From contig DMUF01000099.1 of NCBI GenBank assembly GCA_003476445.1, positions 480 through 22,388 of the forward strand: a stretch of DNA of 21,909 bases. Reading direction: 5' to 3'. Positions 6,493-14,296 of this stretch are shown here, in pieces (position 1 is the stretch's first letter; every line of letters starts with the position of its first letter). The notes beneath the pieces were generated by a model. It saw only the letters and a list, made by a program, of their open reading frames with translations, made no database searches and was not told the DNA's origin. This DNA comes from Gammaproteobacteria bacterium (lineage in GTDB: Bacteria; Pseudomonadota; Gammaproteobacteria; Pseudomonadales; Azotimanducaceae). The position numbers and the translations under genes are program-made.

Positions 6493-8592
6493 TTGAATAT
6501 CGTTACCAAAACCTTTCAGTTTGGTGATCGGCAGGTCACTCTGGAGACCGGCCGCATAGCCAAACAGGCCACCGGATCTGTTCTCGTGACCATGGGTAAT
6601 ACCGTGGTGCTGAGCACAGTGGTGGGCATGAAGAGCATGAAGCCGGGGCAGTCGTTTTTCCCCCTCACTGTGAACTATCAGGAAAAGGCGTATGCCGCGG
6701 GCAAGATTCCCGGCGGCTTCTTCCGTCGCGAAGGTCGGCCATCGGAGAAAGAGACGCTGACTTCGCGCCTCATCGACCGTCCGCTGCGCCCGCTGTTCCC
6801 GAAAGGCTTCATGAATGAGGTGCAGGTCGTCTGCACGGTGATGTCGGCGGATCGGGATGAGGATCCGGATATCGCTTCCTTGATCGGCGCTTCGGCTGCC
6901 CTGGCCGTGTCCGGCATTCCTTTCGACGGCCCCGTAGCCGCCGCGCGCGTGGGATATCGTGATGGTCAGTACATGCTGAATCCTGGCTATGCAGCGCTCA
7001 AGGATTCGCAGCTGCTCATGGTAGTGGCAGGCACGCGTGACGCAGTGCTGATGGTCGAATCGGAAGCCGAGGAGCTCACTGAAGACGAGATGCTCGGTGC
7101 GGTGCTGTTTGGGCATCAGGAAATGCAGTCCGCTATCAGTGCCATCGAGGCGCTGGCCCAAGAAGCGGGCAAGCCGCGTTGGGACTGGCAGCCTGCTGCC
7201 GGTAATGATGCACTCAAAGACGCGGTCACAGCGGCGATCCGTGCTGACCTGGGCGAGGCCTATCGCATCAGCGATAAGGTGCAGCGGCAGAGTCGCGTGG
7301 GCGAACTGCGTCGGCAGGCGATCGAGCAGCTGGCTGGTGGCGATGCGCCCCAGTTCCGCGCCGATGAAGTGGAGGAAGGCTTCGCTAAGGTTGAGAAGTC
7401 GATCGTACGTCAGCGTGTGCTGAACGGCGAACCACGCATCGATGGACGCGACCTGCGTACCGTGCGTCCCATTACTATCGAAGTGGGCGTGCTGCCGAAG
7501 ACCCATGGCTCCGCGCTCTTCACCCGCGGTGAAACGCAGGCGATTGTGGTAGCTACGCTCGGTACTCTGCGTGATGCCGCAACGATTGATGCGCTGGAAG
7601 GCTCCTACAAGGACAATTTCCTGCTGCACTACAACTTCCCACCGTTCTCCGTCGGCGAGACGGGCATGATGGGCAGCCCCAAGCGTCGCGAAGTTGGTCA
7701 CGGACGTCTTGCCCGTCGCGGTGTGCAGGCGGTGCTTCCCAGCGTCGACGATTTCCCGTACACCCTTCGGGTGGTCTCGGAGATCACCGAGTCCAATGGC
7801 TCGAGCTCGATGGCGTCCGTTTGCGGATCATCATTGGCGCTGATGGACGCCGGTGTGCCGGTAAAGGCGCCGGTGGCGGGTGTTGCCATGGGTCTGGTCA
7901 AGGAAGGGAACCGCTATGCGGTGCTGACCGACATCCTTGGCGATGAAGATCACCTTGGGGACATGGATTTCAAGGTGGCCGGAACCGCGCGCGGAGTCAC
8001 GGCTCTGCAGATGGACATCAAGATCGCGGGCATTACCGAAGAGATCATGGAAGCCGCGCTCAACCAGGCGCTCGACGGACGCCTGCATATCCTGGGTGAG
8101 ATGGCCAAGGTCCTCGACAAGCCGCGGGCCAACATTTCGGACAATGCTCCGGCCATGAAGGTTCTGCAGGTGCCGACGGACAAGATCCGCGACATCATCG
8201 GCAAGGGCGGTGCGACGATCCGCGGTATTGTCGAAGAGACGGGTGCGGACATCGACATCCAGGATGATGGCAGCGTGCGGATCTATGCTGCCGATGCGTC
8301 AGCCATGGAAGCCGCGGTCGCGCGGATCATGTCGATCACGGCCGAGGCAGAGGTTGGCAAGATCTATCACGGGCGCGTTGAGCGCATTGTGGATTTCGGG
8401 GCCTTCGTGAACATCCTGCCGGGCAAGGACGGTCTGCTGCACATTTCGCAGATCGCCGACCAGCGCGTCGAGAACGTCTCGGATTTCCTCAGCGAAGGCC
8501 AGATGGTCGATGTTGTGGTGCTGGACGTGGATCAGCGTGGCCGCATCAAGCTGTCGATGAAGGAAGTGCCGAATTACGCGGCTAACGCGTAA
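6493..8592 (+). CDS. pnp: Polyribonucleotide nucleotidyltransferase (PNPase)
   Basis: PNPase degrades RNA 3' to 5' using phosphate and is part of the RNA degradosome in many proteobacteria. The 699-residue protein (E. coli: 711) has two RNase PH-like domains separated by a helical domain, with FFRREGRPSEKETLTSRLIDRP in the first. The second contains GETGMMGSPKRREVGHGRLA and the active-site segment GDEDHLGDMDFK, with Asp486, Asp492 and Lys494 at the E. coli numbering. A KH domain (IIGKGGATIRGI, about residue 570) and an S1 domain (about 620-695, HGRVERIVDFGAFV) follow. The start is TTG with a strong SD. It lies only 24 nt after rpsO and ends at a GC-rich hairpin. The C-terminus stops soon after the S1 domain. 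Confidence 0.98.
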   Translation: MNIVTKTFQFGDRQVTLETGRIAKQATGSVLVTMGNTVVLSTVVGMKSMKPGQSFFPLTVNYQEKAYAAGKIPGGFFRREGRPSEKETLTSRLIDRPLRPLFPKGFMNEVQVVCTVMSADRDEDPDIASLIGASAALAVSGIPFDGPVAAARVGYRDGQYMLNPGYAALKDSQLLMVVAGTRDAVLMVESEAEELTEDEMLGAVLFGHQEMQSAISAIEALAQEAGKPRWDWQPAAGNDALKDAVTAAIRADLGEAYRISDKVQRQSRVGELRRQAIEQLAGGDAPQFRADEVEEGFAKVEKSIVRQRVLNGEPRIDGRDLRTVRPITIEVGVLPKTHGSALFTRGETQAIVVATLGTLRDAATIDALEGSYKDNFLLHYNFPPFSVGETGMMGSPKRREVGHGRLARRGVQAVLPSVDDFPYTLRVVSEITESNGSSSMASVCGSSLALMDAGVPVKAPVAGVAMGLVKEGNRYAVLTDILGDEDHLGDMDFKVAGTARGVTALQMDIKIAGITEEIMEAALNQALDGRLHILGEMAKVLDKPRANISDNAPAMKVLQVPTDKIRDIIGKGGATIRGIVEETGADIDIQDDGSVRIYAADASAMEAAVARIMSITAEAEVGKIYHGRVERIVDFGAFVNILPGKDGLLHISQIADQRVENVSDFLSEGQMVDVVVLDVDQRGRIKLSMKEVPNYAANA

Positions 8593-8601
8593 CGGTCTTT
8601 T

Positions 8602-8626
8602 GGGGCGCGGCGCGGGTCCGCGCCCC
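8602..8626. terminator. GC hairpin between convergent pnp and acs
   Basis: GGGGCGCGG (8602-8610) and CCGCGCCCC (8618-8626) form a perfect 9-bp stem with a 7-nt loop, located between the pnp stop and the acs stop. On the plus strand it is followed by ATCCTCTCTT, which is only modestly T-rich, and there is no T-run on the minus-strand side. It is probably a bidirectional terminator or an end protecting pnp mRNA from exonucleases. Confidence 0.65.
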
Positions 8627-8634
8627 ATCCTCTC

Positions 8635-10581
8635 TTAAGCGAGAGGAGCTTCCCGGTTTCTCACCAAGTCCTCAACGACCGCGGGATCCGCGAGGGTCGT
8701 TGTGTCGCCGAGATTTTCCAGTTCGTTGGCCGCGATCTTGCGCAGGATACGTCGCATGATCTTCCCTGAGCGGGTTTTGGGCAGCCCGGGCGCCAGCTGA
8801 ATCACATCCGGTTTGGCGATGGGGCCGATCTCGCGCCGAACCAGTTCCGCGAGCTCCTGACGCAGTGTATCTGGCGCGATGGCAGCCCCCGTCATCGGTG
8901 TCACATAGGCATAGATGCCCTCGCCCTTGATCGCGTGGGGATAGCCGACCACGGCCGCCTCCGCCACAGCCGGATGCAGAACCAACGCGCTTTCCACCTC
9001 CGCGGTACCTATCCGATGGCCGGAAACATTCAGCACGTCATCGACCCGCCCAGTGATCCAGTAGTACCCGTCGGCGTCACGGCGCGCGCCGTCACCGGTG
9101 AAATAGAACCCAGGGTACATGGCGTAATAGGTGTCGATTACGCGCTGATGATCGCCGTAGACAGTCCGGATCTGTCCTGGCCATGTGTGGGTAATGACGA
9201 GATTGCCCCGTGCTTCGATGCTCTCGATTACCTTGCCGTGCTCATCGACCAACGCGGGCTGTACGCCGAAGAACGGGCGCGTTGCCGAACCCGGTTTCAG
9301 CGGCGTCGCACCAGGCAGTGGAGTGATCATGATCCCGCCGGTTTCCGTCTGCCACCAGGTATCCACGATGGGGCAGCGACTGTCGCCCACGACCCTGTAG
9401 TACCACTCCCACGCTTCCGGATTGATCGGTTCGCCGACGCTGCCCAGCAGGCGCAATGATCGCCGCGAGGTACGTCGCACTGGCTCATCGCCCTGGCTCA
9501 TGAGCTGACGAATAGCGGTCGGTGCGGTGTAGAAGATGTTCACGTTGTGTTTGTCGATGACCTGCCAGCATCGCGATGCATCGGGCCAGGTGGGGATACC
9601 CTCGAACATCAGCGTGGTGGCCCCGTTCGCAAGCGGTCCGTACACGATATAGGAATGCCCCGTCACCCAGCCCACGTCGGCGGTACACCAGTAGATATCG
9701 CCCTCGTGGTAGTCGAAGACATATCGATGGGTCATGGCAGCCTGCAGCAGGTAGCCCGCCGTACCGTGCTGAACGCCCTTTGGTTTGCCAGTGGATCCAG
9801 ATGTGTAGAGGATGAAGGAGGGATCCTCCGCGTCCATGGACTCAGGCTCACAGTGTGTCGGCTGGCTGCTCGTGACGTCGTGATACCAGACATCGCGGGC
9901 AGGGTTCCAGGACACTGGCGCCCCGGTTCGCTGTACCGTAATAACGGTGTGTACGTTCGGGCATTCGGCCAGCGCAATCTCTGCGTTTTCCTTCAGTGGA
10001 ACGGTCTTGCCGCCGCGCAGCCCTTGATCGGCGGTAATCAGACATTGGCAGTCCGAGTCGAGAATGCGGTCGCGCAGCGAGTTTGGCGAGAACCCGCCAA
10101 AGACAACGGAGTGCACGGCACCGACGCGCATGCAGGCAAGCATGGCGTATGCGGCCTCGGGGATCATCGGCATGTAGATGCAGACTCGATCGCCCTTGCG
10201 CACTCCGCGCGACCTGAGCGCGTTCGCCAGTCGGCAAACCGCATCGTGCAGGGCCTGATACGTGATGTGCGCCTGCTGGCTGGGATCATCACCTTCCCAA
10301 ATGATCGCCGTTTGTTGAGCCCGCGCCGGCAGATGCCTGTCGATGCAGTTGACGCTGATGTTGAGCTTGCCACCCGCAAACCAGCTTACCCGGCCGTTCC
10401 GCATGTCCTGTTCGAAAACCCGGTCCCATGGACGGTCCCAGGTAAGGAACTGCGCAGCCTGCTCGCCCCAAAAGCCCGCCGGATCCTGGATCGAACGTTG
10501 GTACAGGGTGTCGTAGGTGGCTGCGTCGATGTGGCTGCGGGCCTGGGTGGCTGGAGAGACGGGATAAAGGGTGTCGGTCAT
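8635..10581 (-). CDS. acs: Acetyl-CoA synthetase (acetate-CoA ligase)
   Basis: This enzyme activates acetate with ATP to acetyl-AMP and transfers the acetyl group to CoA. The 648-residue protein has the expected length. Visible motifs are FGGFSPNSLRDRI, the ATP-binding loop TSGSTGKPKG (260-269), VDTWWQTETGG, FTGDGARRDADGYYWITGRVDD and the C-terminal KTRSGKIMRRILRK. In that last motif Lys607 matches the lysine that is reversibly acetylated in Salmonella Acs. It is the last gene of a minus-strand series, 87 nt after pgi, and converges on pnp. The ATG has only a weak SD (CAGAG). No operator for known acs regulators was recognised. Other acyl-CoA synthetases are less likely given near end-to-end agreement with Acs. 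Confidence 0.97.
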   Translation of the reverse strand: MTDTLYPVSPATQARSHIDAATYDTLYQRSIQDPAGFWGEQAAQFLTWDRPWDRVFEQDMRNGRVSWFAGGKLNISVNCIDRHLPARAQQTAIIWEGDDPSQQAHITYQALHDAVCRLANALRSRGVRKGDRVCIYMPMIPEAAYAMLACMRVGAVHSVVFGGFSPNSLRDRILDSDCQCLITADQGLRGGKTVPLKENAEIALAECPNVHTVITVQRTGAPVSWNPARDVWYHDVTSSQPTHCEPESMDAEDPSFILYTSGSTGKPKGVQHGTAGYLLQAAMTHRYVFDYHEGDIYWCTADVGWVTGHSYIVYGPLANGATTLMFEGIPTWPDASRCWQVIDKHNVNIFYTAPTAIRQLMSQGDEPVRRTSRRSLRLLGSVGEPINPEAWEWYYRVVGDSRCPIVDTWWQTETGGIMITPLPGATPLKPGSATRPFFGVQPALVDEHGKVIESIEARGNLVITHTWPGQIRTVYGDHQRVIDTYYAMYPGFYFTGDGARRDADGYYWITGRVDDVLNVSGHRIGTAEVESALVLHPAVAEAAVVGYPHAIKGEGIYAYVTPMTGAAIAPDTLRQELAELVRREIGPIAKPDVIQLAPGLPKTRSGKIMRRILRKIAANELENLGDTTTLADPAVVEDLVRNREAPLA

Positions 10582-10645
10582 GGCGTTTGCTCTGTTCGAG
10601 TTCCAGGTTTTCTCAATTCAGGTGCTGCCGGCGGAGGCTTATCAA

Positions 10646-10658
10646 AGCCCGCGGGGCT
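10646..10658 (-). terminator. Weak hairpin after pgi
   Basis: AGCCC/GGGCT with a 3-nt loop, followed on the minus strand by TTGAT. It lies between the pgi stop and the acs start. The stem is short and the T-run poor, so partial termination or mere coincidence are both possible. Confidence 0.22.
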
Positions 10659-10668
10659 AATTCAGTGT

Positions 10669-12201
10669 TTACGCCGGAGGCGTGCGCAGCGCGGCGATCA
10701 GTGCGTGCGTGGACGCGTCCTGTCCCTCGGTCGAAGCCCCTGCCAGCTGGTCGAAGATCGGCAAAGCGAGCCTCTTGCCGATCTCAACGCCCCATTGGTC
10801 GAAGGAGTTTATGTTCCACAGCACCCCCTGGCAAAAGACCTTGTGCTCATACAGCGCGAGCAGAGCGCCCAGTCGAGCGGGTGTCAGCGCGTCCAGCAGA
10901 ATAAGGGTGCTAGGTTTCCGACCGGAGACGGCGCGATGCGGATCGTCGGATTCGTGACCGAGCAGCATGGCCTGACTCTGGGCCAGCGCGTTCGCCAGAA
11001 GCCAGCGATGATGCACCTCGAGCGCGTGGCTGGGTGCTGCGACAGCGATGAAATCCGCGGTAAAACGGCGCGTGCCCTGGTGCAGAAGTTGGTGAAACGC
11101 GTGCTGTCCGTTGGTCCCCTCGCCACCCCAGACGATCGGCATCGTGGGGATCTGGCACGGGGTGCCATCCCGGTGAACCGATTTGCCGTTGCTCTCCATC
11201 TCCAGCTGCTGCAGGTAAGACGGTAACAGGCGCAGGCGCTGGTCATACGGCAGGATTGCGAGGCTCTCAGCCCCTCGAAAGAGGTAGTTCCAGAAGCCCA
11301 CCAGCGCCATGAGCAAAGGCAGATTCTGCGCAGAGTCGCTTGCGCGAAAGTGCTCATCCATCGCGCGGGCGCCTGCCAGCAGCTCATCAAAAGCGCTCGG
11401 TCCCGCGCTGAACAGAATCGGTAATCCAACGGCGGACCAGAGTGAGAAGCGGCCACCCACCCAATCCCAGAGCGGATAGATCTGCGCGGGATCAATGCCA
11501 AAGGCTTCTGCTGCCGCGACGTTCGCGCTCACGGCAACGAAGTGTCGTGCGACGGCTGCTCGGTCTCCCACCCGTTCGATGAACCAGGTGCGAGCCGAGT
11601 TCGCGTTTACGTGGGTCTCAAGGGTACTGAAAGACTTGGAGACGACCACGAACAGAGTGGTTTCGGGCTGACATTCCGCCAGAACCCGTGCCAGCGCGTG
11701 ACCGTCGATGTTGGCAACGAAGTGGCAGCGCGGCGCGAGAGCAGAAGACGCCAGCGCTTCTACGGCCAGCTCGGGTCCAAGATGGGATCCGCCGATCCCG
11801 ATGTGCACTATGTTGCGAATACTCTTGCCGGAGTAGCCGCGGTAAACCCCGGTGCGTACCTCGTCGGCGAAGCGCGTCAGGCGCGCTCGGGTAGCGCTGA
11901 CCACGTCCGCGAACGGCGCCCCATCGTCTCCGCGCAGAGCGGTGTGCAGGACGGCGCGGCGCTCGGTGTTGTTGATCTCCGCCCCGCCGAAAAGTTGCTC
12001 TCGGGCGCTCCCGATTCCGGCCTCATGAGCCAGTGCCAGCAGGGCTCTGACCACGCTCTCATCGAGCAGCTGCTTGGTGAAATCGACCGTTAACCCCGCT
12101 GCACTGATCATCCACGGCGCCGCCGGCGCGGTGTCAGTTTGCGGCACACGCGCGAGTGCGCTCAGTTCATTCCAGGCGGGAAAGCGCTCTGGTCCAGGCA
12201 T
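10669..12201 (-). CDS. pgi: Glucose-6-phosphate isomerase
   Basis: Pgi interconverts glucose-6-phosphate and fructose-6-phosphate. The 510-residue protein has the sugar-phosphate-binding regions HIGIGGSHLGPELA (133-146) and VVSKSFSTLET, the signature VGGRFSLWSAVGLP (248-261), ESNGKSV, GTNGQHAFHQLLHQGT (from 362), and the C-terminal signature NSFDQWGVEIGK with the conserved lysine Lys476. The conserved histidine is probably His392. In E. coli and mammals the catalytic glutamate lies in WGEPGTNGQH; here the segment reads WGGEGTNGQH, so the glutamate is one residue later (Glu361). The protein is otherwise normal, about 40 residues shorter than in E. coli. The ATG is preceded by CGGAG. It lies 21 nt downstream of the nucleoside kinase stop and probably shares its transcript. 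Confidence 0.96.
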   Translation of the reverse strand: MPGPERFPAWNELSALARVPQTDTAPAAPWMISAAGLTVDFTKQLLDESVVRALLALAHEAGIGSAREQLFGGAEINNTERRAVLHTALRGDDGAPFADVVSATRARLTRFADEVRTGVYRGYSGKSIRNIVHIGIGGSHLGPELAVEALASSALAPRCHFVANIDGHALARVLAECQPETTLFVVVSKSFSTLETHVNANSARTWFIERVGDRAAVARHFVAVSANVAAAEAFGIDPAQIYPLWDWVGGRFSLWSAVGLPILFSAGPSAFDELLAGARAMDEHFRASDSAQNLPLLMALVGFWNYLFRGAESLAILPYDQRLRLLPSYLQQLEMESNGKSVHRDGTPCQIPTMPIVWGGEGTNGQHAFHQLLHQGTRRFTADFIAVAAPSHALEVHHRWLLANALAQSQAMLLGHESDDPHRAVSGRKPSTLILLDALTPARLGALLALYEHKVFCQGVLWNINSFDQWGVEIGKRLALPIFDQLAGASTEGQDASTHALIAALRTPPA

Positions 12202-12222
12202 GTTCGGCTCCGGTGATGGGTG

Positions 12223-12906
12223 TCAGAGCAAGGTCGGTTGGGCGTTGAAATACTGTCGCATGCCGTCCATTACGAGCGCCTGTTGCAGCAGCGCTGTGAA
12301 GTGGGCTTCGTTGTGAGCGAAGTCGATCTCCGCTGCGTTTACCACGAGGACCGGCGCGTCGCTGTAGTAGTGAAAGAATTCGGTGTAGGTCCGATTCAGT
12401 CGTTCCAGATAGTCGAACTGTATTTCGCGCTCTGCATTGATCCCGCGCCGGCGAATCCGCTGCAGCAGAATGTTGACCGGTGCCTGCAGGTAGATGACGA
12501 GATCCGGCGTGGGTGCACGAATGGCCAGCGCGTCGCGGATCTGCCCGTAGAGGCTGTATTCATGCTCGTCGAGGGTCAGGCGGGCGAACAGATCGTCCTT
12601 CTCCAGCATGAAATCGCTGACAAGATTGGTCCCCAGCAAATCATCACGGTCCAGATCAGAAAGCTGTCGCGTCCGGTGCAGCAGAAAAAAGAGCTGGGTT
12701 GGCAGCGCATGCCTGCGCCCTTGCAGATAAAAGCGCTCGAGAAACGGATTCTCCGCCGCGGGCTCAAGCAACAACGGATAGTGGAGCGCGGTGGCAATCC
12801 GGCGCGCCAGCGTGGTTTTGCCGACCCCGATCGGACCCTCCACCACGATGTGCCGTGGCAGACTGCGATTGCTGTCGATTTCCGGCCGGGTTTGATCGGC
12901 TTCCAT
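12223..12906 (-). CDS. Deoxynucleoside kinase family protein
   Basis: This 227-residue protein belongs to the deoxynucleoside kinase family (dGK/dAK/dCK-like), which phosphorylates deoxynucleosides for salvage. It has the P-loop GPIGVGKTT (24-32), the substrate-side segment LEPAAENPFLERFY (47-60), NLVSDFMLEKDDLFARLTL (94-112) typical of bacterial members, DLVIYLQAPV (135-144), and an arginine-rich lid RIRRRG (150-155). The base preferred cannot be read from sequence. The ATG is chosen because conserved sequence starts soon after it; an in-frame TTG at 12942 would add 12 residues, and neither has a clear SD. In many gammaproteobacteria a kinase of this type lies near folK and panBC (from memory); here it sits alone between pcnB and pgi. 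Confidence 0.86.
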   Translation of the reverse strand: MEADQTRPEIDSNRSLPRHIVVEGPIGVGKTTLARRIATALHYPLLLEPAAENPFLERFYLQGRRHALPTQLFFLLHRTRQLSDLDRDDLLGTNLVSDFMLEKDDLFARLTLDEHEYSLYGQIRDALAIRAPTPDLVIYLQAPVNILLQRIRRRGINAEREIQFDYLERLNRTYTEFFHYYSDAPVLVVNAAEIDFAHNEAHFTALLQQALVMDGMRQYFNAQPTLL

Positions 12907-12966
12907 GGGATGGGTCTTCGTGTCCGGCGGAGGCGGGCGCAATGATGGCGGGCGGTGAGATGCCGA

Positions 12967-14286
12967 TCAACCGTGATCCGATTCGCCGCCGGTTGCCGCG
13001 TACCCAGCGCCGCGCGTCTTGCGCTTGCGCTTGCGCCGCTTCTTGCGCGCCGGATCAACGCCTGCGTTCAGCGCCTCGATTGCTTCTGCGCGACCCTCCT
13101 GTCCCAGCGTCTGCAGGCTGGTCCACCAGGCGGCCGCTTCCTCGACAGGCTCTCCCGTTGCTGCGCGTAGCACGAGAAAGTCGTAGCCAGCTCGGAATCG
13201 AGGATGCTCGAGCGCGAGTCTCGCGGACTTGGGACGCAAAGCCTCAAGGCGAGGCTGCAGATGCCAGACATCGCGCACGAACTGGCTGAAGCGACGAGGA
13301 ATGGTGATGATCTCGTGCTCCATCGCGAGCGCGGCGGAGGCGGCAGCCGCGGCGGCTTCACTCCCACTTCGACGTGTATCGCCCGCCTCGAGCCGGGCAG
13401 CGTAATCGCGCCAGAGCAAGACCGCGAGCAGAAACCCGGGAGTGACAGGCTTGTCTTCGGCGACTCGCGCGTCGGTGTTTGCCATCGCTGCGATCACGAG
13501 CGGATCTTCCGGGGGAACGCTTGGAAACAGGGCGGCTCGCAGCGGCGTGGTGGCGAGCATCTGCCAGATGGCACTGGAGAACCCCGACTCGAAGAACTTG
13601 CACACTTCATCAAACAGTCGCGCGGGTGGAATTTCCCGCAGTCGTCGCGCGCAGTCTGGTAGCGCCTCCATGATCTCGGGGTCGAGTTCGAAGCCAAGCT
13701 TCGCGCGGAAACGTACGGCGCGAAGCAGGCGTACGGGGTCTTCCCTGAGGCGCAGCCTGGTATCCCCGATAAACTTCAGCCGGCGGGCGGACAGATCGCT
13801 GATCCCGCCGACGAAATCTCGGATCTCCTCATCCACGGGATCGTAGTAAAGGGCGTTCACCGTGAAGTCGCGGCGCGTAGCGTCCTCTTCCAGCGAGCCC
13901 CAGACATTGTCCCGAAGAATGAGCCCCGAATCGGCATGTAGCCGTTCGTCTTCCTGCTCGCTGTCCTCGGAATGTCCGCGGCGGAAGGTTGATACCTCGA
14001 TGATGTGGCGCCCGTAACGCACGTGGACAATCTGAAAGCGCCGACCAATGAGCCGCGAACGCCGAAACAGGTCCCTGACCTCTTCTGGCGTGGCATTGGT
14101 CGCCACATCGAAATCCTTGGGAGATTGCCCGAGCAGTAGATCTCTGACGCAACCGCCAACCAGGTAGGCCTCGTAACCTGCGTCGCGCAGCTGCTCCACG
14201 GTATCGAGGGCATCCTGATGCACTTGATCCCGGAACAGTCCGTGACGTCTAGCGCTCAGGCGGGTTGAAGAGGGGGTTGGCGTCAT
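12967..14286 (-). CDS. pcnB: Poly(A) polymerase I
   Basis: PcnB adds poly(A) tails to RNA 3' ends, which promotes decay by PNPase and other exonucleases. The 439-residue protein has the nucleotidyltransferase head with LVGGCVRDLLLG (42-53) and the metal-binding pair in KDFDVATNA (Asp58, Asp60). It then has RRDFTVNALYYDP and the region EDPVRLLRAVRFRAKLGF, followed by the helical neck and body domains and a very basic C-terminal tail (KKRRKRKRK). These motifs separate it from CCA-adding enzyme less strongly than position does, but the length, basic tail and location beside gluQRS-dksA favour PcnB. The ATG at 14286 lies 10 nt after the regulator stop. An in-frame TTG at 14325, inside the regulator gene, would add 13 residues. 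Confidence 0.94.
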   Translation of the reverse strand: MTPTPSSTRLSARRHGLFRDQVHQDALDTVEQLRDAGYEAYLVGGCVRDLLLGQSPKDFDVATNATPEEVRDLFRRSRLIGRRFQIVHVRYGRHIIEVSTFRRGHSEDSEQEDERLHADSGLILRDNVWGSLEEDATRRDFTVNALYYDPVDEEIRDFVGGISDLSARRLKFIGDTRLRLREDPVRLLRAVRFRAKLGFELDPEIMEALPDCARRLREIPPARLFDEVCKFFESGFSSAIWQMLATTPLRAALFPSVPPEDPLVIAAMANTDARVAEDKPVTPGFLLAVLLWRDYAARLEAGDTRRSGSEAAAAAASAALAMEHEIITIPRRFSQFVRDVWHLQPRLEALRPKSARLALEHPRFRAGYDFLVLRAATGEPVEEAAAWWTSLQTLGQEGRAEAIEALNAGVDPARKKRRKRKRKTRGAGYAATGGESDHG

Positions 14287-14296
14287 GAGCGGTCGA

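Noticed and set aside
6268..7701. Open frame of 477 codons on the minus strand across rpsO and pnp
   Set aside because: It mirrors two highly conserved genes, and its translation shows no family features.
9547..11226. Open frame of 559 codons on the plus strand across acs and pgi
   Set aside because: It is opposite two well-supported genes and resembles no known protein.
12907..12942. TTG start adding 12 residues to the deoxynucleoside kinase
   Set aside because: The added residues are not conserved-looking and there is no SD; neither start has strong support.
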